Below, one piece after another: positions 1 to 8,321 of a stretch of DNA of 64,000 nucleotides. Numbering within the stretch: position 1 is the first letter of the stretch; each line of letters starts with the position of its first letter. The notes under the pieces were generated by a model, which was not told the DNA's origin, made no database searches, and saw nothing but the letters and a program-made list of their open reading frames with translations. This DNA comes from Paracoccus everestensis (GTDB taxonomy: Bacteria > Pseudomonadota > Alphaproteobacteria > Rhodobacterales > Rhodobacteraceae), in contig NZ_CP090836.1 of the NCBI RefSeq assembly GCF_021491915.1, positions 2,466,501-2,530,500 of the forward strand, written 5' to 3'. Position numbers and translations under genes: made by a program.

Positions 1-604
1 AATCCTCGTCGATGCGAGAGATGCGGAACGCTTCGGCCGCGTCGATCCGGCTGCGGACGACCGCCAGCCCCAGGACCAGCGATCCGGGCAGCGTCACAAG
101 ATCGTGCAAGGCGGTCAGGCCGAAGCTGTCCAACCCTGCGACATAGCCATGCAACCGCGCCAACGCCTGCGGATCCTGCGCGATGGGGATCACGCCATGG
201 GTGATGCGCAACGGCGCGCGCAGATCCGTGGCCGCCCAGTCGATTAAAGGATCCCAGGCCTCGGCCTGGCGGCGCGCCAGTTCCGCGGGCTGGTCGGCGC
301 GATAGGACAACAGGTCGGTGCCGCCATATTCGGCCAGCATGGCCGCAACACCGGCAAATTGGGGCGTGACCTTTTCGATGGCGGAATTCGCAGCCCGGGT
401 CAGCGGCATGGTGTTGGGATCGATCACATCGGCCTGCGCGTCCCATTCCTGCGCCACGGCCCAGGCCAGGGCCTCGACCGGCAGCAGCAGCGGCAGCTTG
501 CCGGGGGTGCGCAGGGGGCGATCATCCAAGGCAACCTCGAATCCCTGCCCGACCGGCCGGACCGACGCCGCCTTCCAGAACCGCCGCGCTTTCCATTCGC
601 TCAT
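1..604 (-). CDS. ATP12-type F1-ATPase assembly chaperone (3' end cut by window edge)
   Basis: Reads leftward from an ATG at 604 (MSEWKARRFW) to the window edge, about 201 codons, so the C-terminus is missing. It resembles the ATP12 family, which binds the F1 alpha subunit during ATP synthase assembly. The conserved stretch around WDAQADVIDPNTMPLTRAA and the following AIEKV helix support this, as does the later SYRAD motif. It begins 11 bases after the stop of the upstream pseudouridine synthase gene and probably belongs to the same leftward transcript. The family is common in alphaproteobacteria and mitochondria. The function is inferred from similarity. Confidence 0.85.
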   Translation of the reverse strand, partial: MSEWKARRFWKAASVRPVGQGFEVALDDRPLRTPGKLPLLLPVEALAWAVAQEWDAQADVIDPNTMPLTRAANSAIEKVTPQFAGVAAMLAEYGGTDLLSYRADQPAELARRQAEAWDPLIDWAATDLRAPLRITHGVIPIAQDPQALARLHGYVAGLDSFGLTALHDLVTLPGSLVLGLAVVRSRIDAAEAFRISRIDED

Positions 605-614
605 GCCGATTGCC

Positions 615-1676
615 CTATTCGTTATCCGCGAAGGGATCATCGGGCACGTCGTTTTCGTGCCAGCCCAGCGTTTTCCAGGTGCGCGCCATGTGGTCGGGCA
701 AGGGCGCGGTCAGGGTGACGCGCTTTTTGGTGATGGGATGGTCGAATGTCAGGCTGCGGGCATGAAGATGCAGCTTCTTGCTGATTTCCCCGCCCAGTTG
801 CGCGCCCCAGCCGTCGCCCAGGTTCTCCTGCCCCGAACCGCCGTATTTTCCATCCCCCACGATGGGGTGGCCCAGTTCCGCCATATGCGCGCGCAACTGA
901 TGGGTCCGCCCGGTGATCGGCACAAGCGCGCACCAGCTGGCCCGCGTGCCAAGCGCGTCCAGCACGGCATAATCGGTCGTGGCGCGCTTGGCGCCCTCGG
1001 TCGCGTCGATGTCGCGGGGATGGACGGCGATCATCTTTTCGCCCTCGCCCCCGCGGCCATGGCCCGGCGCCTTGACCAGCCCATATCGCACCGTTCCCAT
1101 GCGCGGATGGGGAACGCCCGCGACAACGGCCCAGTATATCTTGCGCGTGGTGCGGGACCGGAACGCCTCGGACAGGGCGCGGGCGACGCGGTCGGTGCGC
1201 GCCAGCAGCAGCACGCCGGACGTATCCTTGTCCAGCCGATGCACCAGCTTGGGCCGGTCCTTGTATCCGAACATCAGCGCTGTGGTCAGCCCGTCCACAT
1301 GACGGTCACCCTGGCCGCTGCCGCCCTGGGACGGAAGGCCCGGCGGCTTGTTCAGCGCGATGATGTGTTCGTCCTTCCACAGGACCGCCGCCTGGATCAT
1401 CTGCTGGTCGCTGTCGGACACGCGCGGACCTAGAGGCCGGTCCTTGGCGCGGGCGGGCATTGGGGCTGCGTCTGGCAAGGGCGGGATGCGAACCTCTTGT
1501 CCGGTCTCGATCCGGGTGGCCGGCTTTACCCGTCCCCCATCGACGCGGATCTGGCCGGTGCGGCACAGCTTTTCGATGGCGACCTGGCCCAACTGCGGAA
1601 ACTTCTTCTTCAGCCAGCGGTCGAGGCGCTGTTCGCCCTCGTCCCCGCCCACGCTGATGGTCTGAACGCCGCTCAT
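615..1676 (-). CDS. rluC: RluC/RluD-type 23S rRNA pseudouridine synthase
   Basis: 353 residues. An N-terminal S4-like RNA-binding domain (about 15-65) is followed by the catalytic domain with HRLDKDTSG at 146-154; Asp149 is the expected nucleophile. The GRTHQLRAHM segment later in the protein is also typical. The family converts uridines of 23S rRNA to pseudouridine; RluC acts at 955/2504/2580 in E. coli. The ATG at 1676 overlaps the crcB stop as ATGA, so translation is probably coupled. Longer in-frame starts up to 1943 would run through crcB and are not credible. Exact target sites are not proven here. Confidence 0.88.
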   Translation of the reverse strand: MSGVQTISVGGDEGEQRLDRWLKKKFPQLGQVAIEKLCRTGQIRVDGGRVKPATRIETGQEVRIPPLPDAAPMPARAKDRPLGPRVSDSDQQMIQAAVLWKDEHIIALNKPPGLPSQGGSGQGDRHVDGLTTALMFGYKDRPKLVHRLDKDTSGVLLLARTDRVARALSEAFRSRTTRKIYWAVVAGVPHPRMGTVRYGLVKAPGHGRGGEGEKMIAVHPRDIDATEGAKRATTDYAVLDALGTRASWCALVPITGRTHQLRAHMAELGHPIVGDGKYGGSGQENLGDGWGAQLGGEISKKLHLHARSLTFDHPITKKRVTLTAPLPDHMARTWKTLGWHENDVPDDPFADNE

Positions 1677-2038
1677 GCGAAGATCCCCCGGCCCATGGCC
1701 ATGCCGGCAAGGACCGCCAGCAGCGACAACAGAACCGATCCCGCGACATAGGTTGCCGCAAGCGCGCCCTGCCCCCGTTCCCACAGGGTCACCGCGTCCA
1801 GCGAAAATGCCGAAAAGGTGGTGAAGCCGCCCAGGATGCCGGTCAGCAGCAAGGGCGCCCAGGCCCCGCCGCGCTGCGCCAGCAGGGCCGACAACAGGCC
1901 CATGACAAGGCTGCCGGCGACATTGACGGCGAATGTCGCCCACGGAAGCCCCTGCGCGGGGATTGCACGATATATGCCAAGGCGCGCCACCGATCCGATG
2001 GCACCGCCAACGGCGACCTGAAGATATGGATTCATCAT
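1673..2038 (-). CDS. crcB: Fluoride exporter CrcB (Fluc)
   Basis: 121 residues with four hydrophobic helices and the family signature GGFTTFS at 70-76; a conserved Asn sits in NVAGS at 39-43. Fluc proteins work as dual-topology dimers that let fluoride leave the cell. The length matches the family. The gene lies between rarA and the rlu gene, with a 4-base overlap into the latter. I see no fluoride riboswitch in the short 31-base gap upstream. The first two codons are both ATG; the second is an equally possible start. Confidence 0.92.
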   Translation of the reverse strand: MMNPYLQVAVGGAIGSVARLGIYRAIPAQGLPWATFAVNVAGSLVMGLLSALLAQRGGAWAPLLLTGILGGFTTFSAFSLDAVTLWERGQGALAATYVAGSVLLSLLAVLAGMAMGRGIFA

Positions 2039-2069
2039 GGGGTGGTCCTGTTCCGACTGTTGCGCAAAG

Positions 2070-3386
2070 TCAACCGCCGCGCTTCAACCGCTGCGACACG
2101 AACCAGTCCAGCCGCTTTTTCAGTTCCCGCTCAAAGCCGCGCTCGACTGGGACATACAGCACCGGGCGCTTCATGCCGTCAGGGAAATAGTTCTGGCCCG
2201 AAAACCCGTCCTCGGCGTCGTGGTCATAGGCATAGCCCGCGCCGTAACCCTGGTCCTTCATCATCTTGGTGGGCGCGTTCAGGATATGGGCGGGCGGCAT
2301 CAGGCTGCCGGTTCGCTTTGCCTCGGCCCGCGCAGCCTTGTAGGCCGCGTATCCGGCGTTCGATTTCGGCGCGAGCGCGAGATAGATCACCGCCTGCGCC
2401 AAGGCCAACTCGCCCTCGGGACTGCCCAGGCGTTCATAAAGCGCCCAGGCGTCCAGGCAATGGCGCTGCGCCGCCGGATCGGCCAGGCCGATATCCTCGA
2501 CCGCCATGCGGGTGATGCGGCGGGCGAGGTAACGGGGATCCTCGCCCCCTTCCAGCATCCGGCCCAGCCAGTACAGGGCCGCATCGGGGTCGGACCCGCG
2601 CACCGATTTATGCAGGGCAGAGATGAGGTTGAAATGCTCGTCCCCCGACTTGTCGTATTTCGCGGCACGCCGCATCAGCCGCTGGGCCATGGCAGGCTGG
2701 TCCATCGGCTTGTCGGTCTTCCAGGCCGCCACCTGCTCGATCAGGTTGAGGGCGGCGCGCCCGTCGCCATCAGACATCTCCAGCAGCGATTCCCGTGCCT
2801 CGGCCGTCAAGGGCAGCTTGCGGCCCAGCTCGCGTTCTGCCCGCTGCGCCAGCAGTTCCAGGTCGCGCAGGGACAGGCGTTCCAGCACGATCACCACCGC
2901 CCGCGACATCAGGGCGGCGTTCAGTTCAAAGGAGGGATTCTCGGTCGTCGCACCGACTAGAAGGATCGTCCCGTCCTCCATATAGGGCAGGAAACTATCC
3001 TGCTGCGCCTTGTTGAAGCGGTGGATTTCGTCCACGAACAACAGCGTCCCGCGACCCTGCTGGCGGCGCAGCCTGGCCGTGTCGAACACCTTGCGCAGTT
3101 CCGGCACGCCGGAAAAGATGGCGCTGATCTGCACGAATGCTAGGTCGGTTTCATCCGCCAGAAGCCGCGCGATGGTCGTCTTTCCGACGCCCGGCGGCCC
3201 CCAGAGGATCAGCGAGGACAAGCTTTTCGAGGCCAGCATCGATCCCAGCGGCCCGTCCGGGCCAAGCACCTTGTCCTGGCCGATCACATCGCCCATGCGC
3301 ACGGGGCGGATGCGGTCAGCCAGGGGTCGCACCGCCGGGGTGGGCGGTGGATCGGAAAAGGTGCTGGCGTCGAACAGGTCTGGCAT
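2070..3386 (-). CDS. rarA: Replication-associated recombination protein A (AAA+ ATPase)
   Basis: 438 residues, the usual length for RarA/MgsA. Walker A is GPPGVGKT at 63-70, and Walker B reads LLFVDEIHRF with sensor ATTENPSFE after it. The C-terminal half carries the clamp-loader-like collar and tetramerisation region. RarA acts at stalled replication forks and binds SSB. I chose ATG 3386 (MPDLFDAS) because family members begin with a short acidic SSB-independent leader of this kind; the 36 codons upstream in frame run into the luxI end. The gene follows luxI and precedes crcB on the same strand. Confidence 0.93.
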   Translation of the reverse strand: MPDLFDASTFSDPPPTPAVRPLADRIRPVRMGDVIGQDKVLGPDGPLGSMLASKSLSSLILWGPPGVGKTTIARLLADETDLAFVQISAIFSGVPELRKVFDTARLRRQQGRGTLLFVDEIHRFNKAQQDSFLPYMEDGTILLVGATTENPSFELNAALMSRAVVIVLERLSLRDLELLAQRAERELGRKLPLTAEARESLLEMSDGDGRAALNLIEQVAAWKTDKPMDQPAMAQRLMRRAAKYDKSGDEHFNLISALHKSVRGSDPDAALYWLGRMLEGGEDPRYLARRITRMAVEDIGLADPAAQRHCLDAWALYERLGSPEGELALAQAVIYLALAPKSNAGYAAYKAARAEAKRTGSLMPPAHILNAPTKMMKDQGYGAGYAYDHDAEDGFSGQNYFPDGMKRPVLYVPVERGFERELKKRLDWFVSQRLKRGG

Positions 3387-3433
3387 GATGCAGCCAATGT
3401 AGGACGGCCGGGCCGCTGCGAACAGCCCCGCCG

Positions 3434-4024
3434 TCAATGCATCTTCGGCGCCAGATTGATGGCGACGCACTGGAAGTTGGCGTCGTCGATCCACATGACG
3501 CGGCCGATCGCCTCGGCATCAAGGCCGCAACGGCCATACCACCGGGGCCAGCTGGCGCCCGTCAGCGCGATCAACCGCGTGGCGCCCAGTTCGCGGGCCG
3601 ATCCGGTCATCGCCTCGACCATCTTGAAGTGGACCTTGCGGCGGTACATCTGCGGAATGTCGTGGCTGACGAACACGCGCGAGCATTCCCAGACCTGGTC
3701 GTCCACCGGTGCCTCGGCGTCCAGCAGATCCTGCGGGATCGACCCACCCAGGATGCCCTTTTGCGCATCGCGGATCATATAGCTGTAGATCCCGCAGCGT
3801 GCGGTGGTGGGCGTCAGGCGGAAGCCGGCAAGAACCTCGCCCTTGTCATGGACGGCGATCCAGCGGCTTTGCGGCGTGTCGTACTGGTCGAATTCCATGT
3901 CCTCGGCTTCGGGCAGATCCCAGTTCTTCTGGATGATGAAGCTCTGCTTGCGGGCGCGAAACAGCTTGGCGAACAACTCGCCATGGTTGTGGAGATTCGA
4001 AAAGGAAAGCGTGGTCGTCTGCAT
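3434..4024 (-). CDS. LuxI-family acyl-homoserine-lactone synthase
   Basis: 196 residues from the second ATG (4024), which has AGGAG seven bases upstream; the first ATG at 4030 is too close to that site. The family's conserved residues are present: Arg23/25 and Phe29, Trp35, Asp46 and Asp49, Arg69 in GFRLTP, and Glu113 and Arg116 in WECSRVFV. The enzyme joins an acyl chain from acyl-ACP or acyl-CoA to S-adenosylmethionine. The protein resembles the rhodobacterial synthases, including the one in Paracoccus denitrificans reported to make long-chain signals, but chain length cannot be read from sequence. It sits 63 bases after luxR on the same strand. Confidence 0.93.
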   Translation of the reverse strand: MQTTTLSFSNLHNHGELFAKLFRARKQSFIIQKNWDLPEAEDMEFDQYDTPQSRWIAVHDKGEVLAGFRLTPTTARCGIYSYMIRDAQKGILGGSIPQDLLDAEAPVDDQVWECSRVFVSHDIPQMYRRKVHFKMVEAMTGSARELGATRLIALTGASWPRWYGRCGLDAEAIGRVMWIDDANFQCVAINLAPKMH

Positions 4025-4087
4025 TGTCATTCTCCTGGGGTGTAAGGACAGCCCCTCCTCGCGTCCCGGATCCCCTGGGCGAACGCC

Positions 4088-4699
4088 TTATAGCAGGCGG
4101 TATTCCTTGGCCCTTTGCAGCGCCTCGGCGGTTGTGCGTGCCTTCAGTCTTTCGCGGACCGAGATCAGCCTTGCCTTGAACGCGCTTTCGGTAATGCCAA
4201 GTTTGGCTGCCGCTGCCGCATGACGATCACCCTCCGCGACGCAACGAAGGGCTTCTTTCTGAGCCTTGGTCAGGCTCGCCGGCGGCTCCGTCGAATCGTG
4301 GAGCCGACGTACCGTGGTCGAGATCTCGGCGATCTCGGCATCCGTGAATTCGCGGTCATCGCGGGCAAAGCTGGCGATGGTGCGTGAATTGATGGGACCA
4401 TAGGAAACCGTCAGCCCGAAGGTCAGGCCATGGTTCGCCGCGTCCTTGAGAATGCTGAACGGATCCGGGATCGGCAGGCTGGACCAGCGGCAGGCCCCCG
4501 TTGTCGAAAAGCCCCAGGCAATCGTCGGATCGCGCAGCGCATAGCCATTCTGGGAATAAAAGTCCGACCATTCCTGGGGATAGGTCTGGAACTGCATCAG
4601 AGGGGCGGCAAACCGAATATGCAGCCCGACAAAATAACCCGCCGGGGCCAGCTTCCCCAGTTTGTGCAGGCCAGCATTGATATCGGCGCGTGATGACAT
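4088..4699 (-). CDS. LuxR-family autoinducer-binding transcriptional regulator
   Basis: 203 residues, shorter than the usual 230-250. The N-terminal autoinducer domain keeps Trp44, Tyr48, Asp57, Pro58 and Trp72, matching the signal-binding pocket of LuxR/TraR. The C-terminal region from about residue 140 (LTKAQKEALRCVAEGD) is a LuxR-type helix-turn-helix, but the recognition helix reads TESAFKARL and lacks the common TVK-H pattern. It lies directly upstream of luxI, so it is the likely cognate receptor. No clear ribosome binding site precedes the ATG at 4699; a promoter placed to start the transcript at the ATG may explain this. Confidence 0.88.
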   Translation of the reverse strand: MSSRADINAGLHKLGKLAPAGYFVGLHIRFAAPLMQFQTYPQEWSDFYSQNGYALRDPTIAWGFSTTGACRWSSLPIPDPFSILKDAANHGLTFGLTVSYGPINSRTIASFARDDREFTDAEIAEISTTVRRLHDSTEPPASLTKAQKEALRCVAEGDRHAAAAAKLGITESAFKARLISVRERLKARTTAEALQRAKEYRLL

Positions 4700-4704
4700 G
4701 ACTT

Positions 4705-4733
4705 TTTAGACAAATTGTGTTTGAAGGCGTCAA
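4705..4733 (-). promoter_or_regulatory. Predicted sigma70 promoter of luxR, leaderless
   Basis: On the minus strand, TTGACG (4728-4733) and TCTAAA (4705-4710) are separated by 17 bases. Only five bases lie between the -10 box and the luxR ATG, so the expected start site falls on the A of that ATG. This would give a leaderless mRNA and agrees with the missing Shine-Dalgarno sequence. Confidence 0.55.
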
Positions 4734-4796
4734 CGTACAAAGTAGTAGTGACCGATAATAGTTGCCATATCCTTAATGGGATAGGAGAACCCGCCT

Positions 4797-4991
4797 ATGC
4801 GGCCATCCAGCGACATTTCCGCGCTGCCCGACGAACTTCGCCAGCAGTTGCTGGCGATGCCCCTGACAGGGGATGAGCGACAGGACGCCGCCCGTGCGCT
4901 TTTGCGGATGATCGATCCGACGAAATCCGGTCAATTTTGCCGCAACGTCATGAAAAACGCCCCGCAACCCGGATGGCTGCGAGGCGTCTGA
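4797..4991 (+). CDS. Small hypothetical protein, divergent from luxR
   Basis: 64 codons from ATG 4797 to TGA 4991, with AGGAG about eight bases upstream (4783-4787). The predicted protein is soluble, starts MRPSSDISALPDELRQQLLA, and I recognise no family. Its 3' end coincides with the rplQ terminator stem, so the last 12 or so codons are constrained by that hairpin and may not be selected as protein. It is the only ORF between luxR and the terminator. It could be a quorum-sensing accessory protein or simply chance; the ribosome binding site is the main argument for it. Confidence 0.4.
   Translation: MRPSSDISALPDELRQQLLAMPLTGDERQDAARALLRMIDPTKSGQFCRNVMKNAPQPGWLRGV
4953..4987 (-). terminator. 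Rho-independent terminator after rplQ
   Basis: Read leftward, a 13-base imperfect stem (arms 4975-4987 and 4957-4969) is followed directly by TTTTT (4953-4957). It lies about 30 bases past the rplQ stop and ends the long ribosomal protein transcript. Confidence 0.8.
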
Positions 4992-5015
4992 TTCCATCGC
5001 TCGATGAACGATGCC

Positions 5016-5435
5016 TTATTCGGCGTCGGCAGCCTCGGCCTCGACACGGGCACGGTCGGCCGCACCCTTGGCAGAAGGATCGCGGTCAACGAATTCGATG
5101 ATCGCCATCGGCGCCATGTCGCCATACCGGAAACCGGCCTTCAGGACACGGACATAGCCGCCTTGGCGGTCCTTGTAGCGCGCGCCCAGCACCTCGAACA
5201 GCTTGGCGACATACTGATCCTGCTTCAGTTGCGACGCAGCCTGACGGCGGGCGTGCAGATCGCCGCGCTTGGCCAGCGTGATCAGCTTTTCGATGATCGG
5301 GCGCAGTTCCTTGGCCTTGGGCAGGGTCGTCTTGATCTGCTCGTGCTCGATCAGCGAGCCGGCCATGTTGGCGAACAGCGCCTTGCGGTGTTCGTGGGTG
5401 CGGTTGAGGCGGCGATAGCCACGGGCGTGACGCAT
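5016..5435 (-). CDS. rplQ: 50S ribosomal protein L17
   Basis: 139 residues beginning [20 protein letters not shown], the invariant L17 start. L17 binds 23S rRNA domain III near the exit tunnel. After the conserved body (to about residue 118) it has an acidic/alanine-rich tail ending EAEAADAE, which is common in alphaproteobacteria. ATG 5435 is chosen because the upstream extension (to 5534) has no family match. It follows rpoA and is the last gene before the terminator. Confidence 0.97.
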   Translation of the reverse strand: MRHARGYRRLNRTHEHRKALFANMAGSLIEHEQIKTTLPKAKELRPIIEKLITLAKRGDLHARRQAASQLKQDQYVAKLFEVLGARYKDRQGGYVRVLKAGFRYGDMAPMAIIEFVDRDPSAKGAADRARVEAEAADAE

Positions 5436-5555
5436 GATGATTCTCCGTTTACGTCTTTTGCTTTGTCCGGCAGCCCATGCGTGCGGGCCGCTCTCCTTGG
5501 GGCAGGAAGCCCATATGTCGCAAGGTGCGTGCAAGCACGCACCCTACGGTATCTT

Positions 5556-6572
5556 TCAGAACTGGTCGTCGAACCGCTTGGCCAGGTCCTCGATGTTCTC
5601 TGGCGGCCAATCGACAACGTCCATGCCCAGGTGCAGGCCCATGCCCGACAGCACTTCCTTGATCTCGTTCAGGGACTTGCGGCCAAAGTTCGGGGTGCGC
5701 AGCATCTCGGCTTCGGTTTTCTGGATCAGATCGCCGATATAGACGATGTTGTCGTTCTTCAGGCAGTTGGCCGAACGGACAGACAGTTCCAGTTCGTCCA
5801 CCTTCTTCAGAAGGCGCGGGTCGAATTCCAGGCCATCTTCCGCATCCTGGCGGTTGGCCGATTCCGGCTCGTCGAAGTTCACGAAAACCGACAACTGGTC
5901 CTGGACGATGCGCGCGGCATAGGCCACGGCGTCTTCCGGGGTCAGCGAACCGTCGGTTTCGATCTTCATGGTCAGCTTATCATAGTCCAGCACCTGACCT
6001 TCGCGGGTCGGCGTGACTTCATAGCTGACGCGCTTGACGGGCGAGAAGATCGCGTCGATCGGGATCAGCCCGATGGGCGCATCCTCGGGCCGGTTCTTGT
6101 CGGCCGCGACATAGCCCTTGCCCGTCTGCACGGTCAGTTCCATGTTCAGGTCGGCGCCGTCGTCCAGGTGGCAGATGACGTGGTCGCGGTTCAGAACCGT
6201 GATCCCGGCAGTCTCCTGGATGGCGCTGGCCTTGACCTCGCCCGGACCCTTTGCGGACAGGGTCAGGCGCTTCGGCCCTTCGACATCCATCTTCAGCGTG
6301 ACGCCCTTGAGGTTCAGGACGATGTCCGTCACGTCCTCGCGGACGCCGGCGACGCTGCTGAATTCATGCAGCACGTTGTCGATCTGGACCGAGGTGATGG
6401 CCCCGCCTTGCAGCGACGACAGCAGCACGCGACGCAGCGCGTTGCCCAGCGTCAGGCCAAAGCCGCGCTCCAGCGGTTCGGCGACCAGCGTGGCGGTGCG
6501 GGTGGCATCCGCGCCTTGCTTGACGACCAGCTGAGTCGGCTTGATCAGCTCGGCCCAATTCTTGTGGATCAT
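5556..6572 (-). CDS. rpoA: DNA-directed RNA polymerase subunit alpha
   Basis: 338 residues, starting [17 protein letters not shown]. The N-terminal dimerisation domain (1-235) carries the [19 protein letters not shown] block, and the C-terminal domain (about 250-325) contains the helix-hairpin-helix that contacts UP elements and activators. Alpha initiates assembly of the polymerase core. The ORF is open to 6734, but ATG 6572 is where the family begins and the upstream extension has no match. It is co-oriented with rpsK upstream and rplQ downstream, the standard alpha operon order. Confidence 0.98.
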   Translation of the reverse strand: MIHKNWAELIKPTQLVVKQGADATRTATLVAEPLERGFGLTLGNALRRVLLSSLQGGAITSVQIDNVLHEFSSVAGVREDVTDIVLNLKGVTLKMDVEGPKRLTLSAKGPGEVKASAIQETAGITVLNRDHVICHLDDGADLNMELTVQTGKGYVAADKNRPEDAPIGLIPIDAIFSPVKRVSYEVTPTREGQVLDYDKLTMKIETDGSLTPEDAVAYAARIVQDQLSVFVNFDEPESANRQDAEDGLEFDPRLLKKVDELELSVRSANCLKNDNIVYIGDLIQKTEAEMLRTPNFGRKSLNEIKEVLSGMGLHLGMDVVDWPPENIEDLAKRFDDQF

Positions 6573-6690
6573 GCGTTTGCCTCCATTCTTGTTTCCGTCC
6601 CATGTCCGTGGTCGGAAACGCCCGAGGTTGAAAACGGAAAGACCGAACCGCGCGAGCGACGCGCAGTCCGGGTTGTGTGTGGTCCGAAGA

Positions 6691-7080
6691 TCAGACGCGG
6701 CGGCGCTTCGGCGGACGGCAGCCGTTATGCGCAATCGGCGTCACGTCGCGGATCGCGGTGATGTTGAAGCCAACCGAAGCCAGCGCGCGCAGCGCCGATT
6801 CGCGGCCCGAACCGGGGCCTTGCACTTCGACTTCCAGCGTGCGGACGCCGTGTTCCTGCGCTTTCTTGCCCGCGTCCTCGGCGGCCATCTGGGCGGCGTA
6901 GGGGGTCGATTTGCGCGAACCCTTGAAGCCCATGGTGCCGGCGGACGACCACGAGATCGCGTTGCCCTGAACGTCGGAAATCAGGATCTTGGTGTTGTTG
7001 AAGCTGGAATTCACATGAGCAACGCCGGTGGCGATGTTCTTGCGTTCCTTGCGCTTCATGCGGGTTTTATCACGTGCCAT
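6691..7080 (-). CDS. rpsK: 30S ribosomal protein S11
   Basis: 129 residues with the S11 core motifs [24 protein letters not shown] and [13 protein letters not shown], and the basic end [12 protein letters not shown]11 sits on the platform of the 30S subunit and contacts the mRNA-tRNA codon in the E site region. It lies 12 bases after rpsM and about 120 bases before rpoA; I see no separate promoter in that gap. Confidence 0.98.
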   Translation of the reverse strand: MARDKTRMKRKERKNIATGVAHVNSSFNNTKILISDVQGNAISWSSAGTMGFKGSRKSTPYAAQMAAEDAGKKAQEHGVRTLEVEVQGPGSGRESALRALASVGFNITAIRDVTPIAHNGCRPPKRRRV

Positions 7081-7092
7081 AACCGTTACCCC

Positions 7093-7461
7093 TTATTTCT
7101 TCTTGCCAGCGATGGGCTTCGCCGGGCCCTTGCGGGTGCGGGCATTGGTATGCGTGCGCTGACCGCGGACCGGCAGGCCGCGGCGGTGACGCAGACCGCG
7201 GTAGGAACCCAAGTCCATCATGCGCTTGATGTTCATCTGGCGTTCGCGGCGCAGATCGCCCTCGACCGTCAGGTTCGCATCGATGTATTCGCGGATTTGC
7301 AGGACTTCGGCATCCGACAGATCGTTCACGCGCCGCGACTGGTCGATGCCGACGGCTTCGCAGATTTGTCCGGCATACATCGGGCCGATGCCGTGGATAT
7401 AGGTCAGGGCGATCGGGACACGTTTCCCGGTCGGAATGTTGACGCCAGCAATACGAGCCAC
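7093..7461 (-). CDS. rpsM: 30S ribosomal protein S13
   Basis: 122 residues starting [20 protein letters not shown] from a GTG codon at 7461. The conserved HGIG, LRRE and [18 protein letters not shown] segments mark S13, which contacts P-site tRNA through its basic tail (KPIAGKKK). The in-frame extension to 7560 has no family match. A GC-rich hairpin separates it from adk upstream. Confidence 0.97.
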   Translation of the reverse strand: MARIAGVNIPTGKRVPIALTYIHGIGPMYAGQICEAVGIDQSRRVNDLSDAEVLQIREYIDANLTVEGDLRRERQMNIKRMMDLGSYRGLRHRRGLPVRGQRTHTNARTRKGPAKPIAGKKK

Positions 7462-7518
7462 GCGTTTTCCTTTATCGGTTGCGGTTCCGTAGCACCGGAA
7501 CCTTTTTTCACAACGTAA

Positions 7519-7543
7519 GGCCCGAAAGCCATGCCTTCGGGCC
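7519..7543 (-). promoter_or_regulatory. Intercistronic hairpin between adk and rpsM
   Basis: Perfect 8-base arms GGCCCGAA / TTCGGGCC (7519-7526, 7536-7543) with a 9-base loop. No T tract follows in the direction of transcription, so it is more likely an mRNA processing, stability or attenuation element than a full terminator. Confidence 0.4.
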
Positions 7544-7614
7544 GCTGATGGTCCACCCATGAAAGGGTGATTCTCGTGCGAGATGCCGTGAGTTAAAGGG
7601 TGTTTCCCATGACG

Positions 7615-8286
7615 TCAAGTGGCTGCGTGGATTTCGCTTGACACAGGCAGCACGGCGGCAATCTGGGCTGAAACCTCGTCCATGGCCGCCAGTCCGTCCA
7701 CAGGCGCCAGCTTGCCCTTGGCATAGTAGTAACCGATCAAGGGCGAGGTCTTCTTGTAATATTCCAGAAGCCGGGTCTTGAGGCTGTCCTCGTTGTCGTC
7801 GGCCCGGCGCCGCAGGTCGGTCGAACCGCAGACATCGCAAACACCATGCCTTGCGGCCGGCTTTGTCTCGTCGTGATAAACCTCGCCGCAATTGCCGCAG
7901 GTATATCGGCCGGTGATGCGGCGGACCAGGGCCTCGTCATCGACCTGCATCTCGACCACGGCATCCAGCACCATGCCGGTTTCGTCCAGCAGCTTGCCCA
8001 GGGCATCGGCCTGGGCCAGCGTCCGGGGGAAGCCGTCGAAGATGAAGCCATTGCCCCCCTCGGACAGCTTTTCGCGGATCAAGCCGATGACGATCTCATC
8101 GGTGACAAGTTGGCCGCGGTCCATGACGTCGGCCACGCGCTTGCCCATCTCGGTCCCCGAGGAACGTGCGGCGCGCAGCATATCGCCCGTGGACAGTTGG
8201 ACCAGACCGCGATCCTCGACCAGCTTGCGGGCTTGCGTTCCCTTGCCGGCACCGGGCGGCCCCAACAGAATGATATTGATCGTCAT
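7615..8286 (-). CDS. adk: Adenylate kinase, long zinc-lid type
   Basis: 223 residues. The P-loop GPPGAGKGT is at 9-17, GFPRT follows near residue 85, and the long lid carries Cys130, Cys133, Cys150 and Cys153, a four-cysteine set that normally binds zinc. The enzyme interconverts ATP plus AMP and two ADP. It lies between secY and rpsM, as in most alphaproteobacteria. The zinc-type lid is structural and seen directly in the sequence. Confidence 0.97.
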   Translation of the reverse strand: MTINIILLGPPGAGKGTQARKLVEDRGLVQLSTGDMLRAARSSGTEMGKRVADVMDRGQLVTDEIVIGLIREKLSEGGNGFIFDGFPRTLAQADALGKLLDETGMVLDAVVEMQVDDEALVRRITGRYTCGNCGEVYHDETKPAARHGVCDVCGSTDLRRRADDNEDSLKTRLLEYYKKTSPLIGYYYAKGKLAPVDGLAAMDEVSAQIAAVLPVSSEIHAAT

Positions 8287-8321
8287 AAACGGTCTATCCC
8301 CCTCGTCAGCCCTTTGGGCCG

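Noticed and set aside
4025-4087. Possible lux box before luxI
   Set aside because: CTG and CAG are 11 bases apart around 4038-4055 with little further symmetry; a lux box needs a better 18-20 base dyad.
5004-6761. 585-codon plus-strand frame over rplQ and rpoA
   Set aside because: Shadow of two strongly conserved genes.
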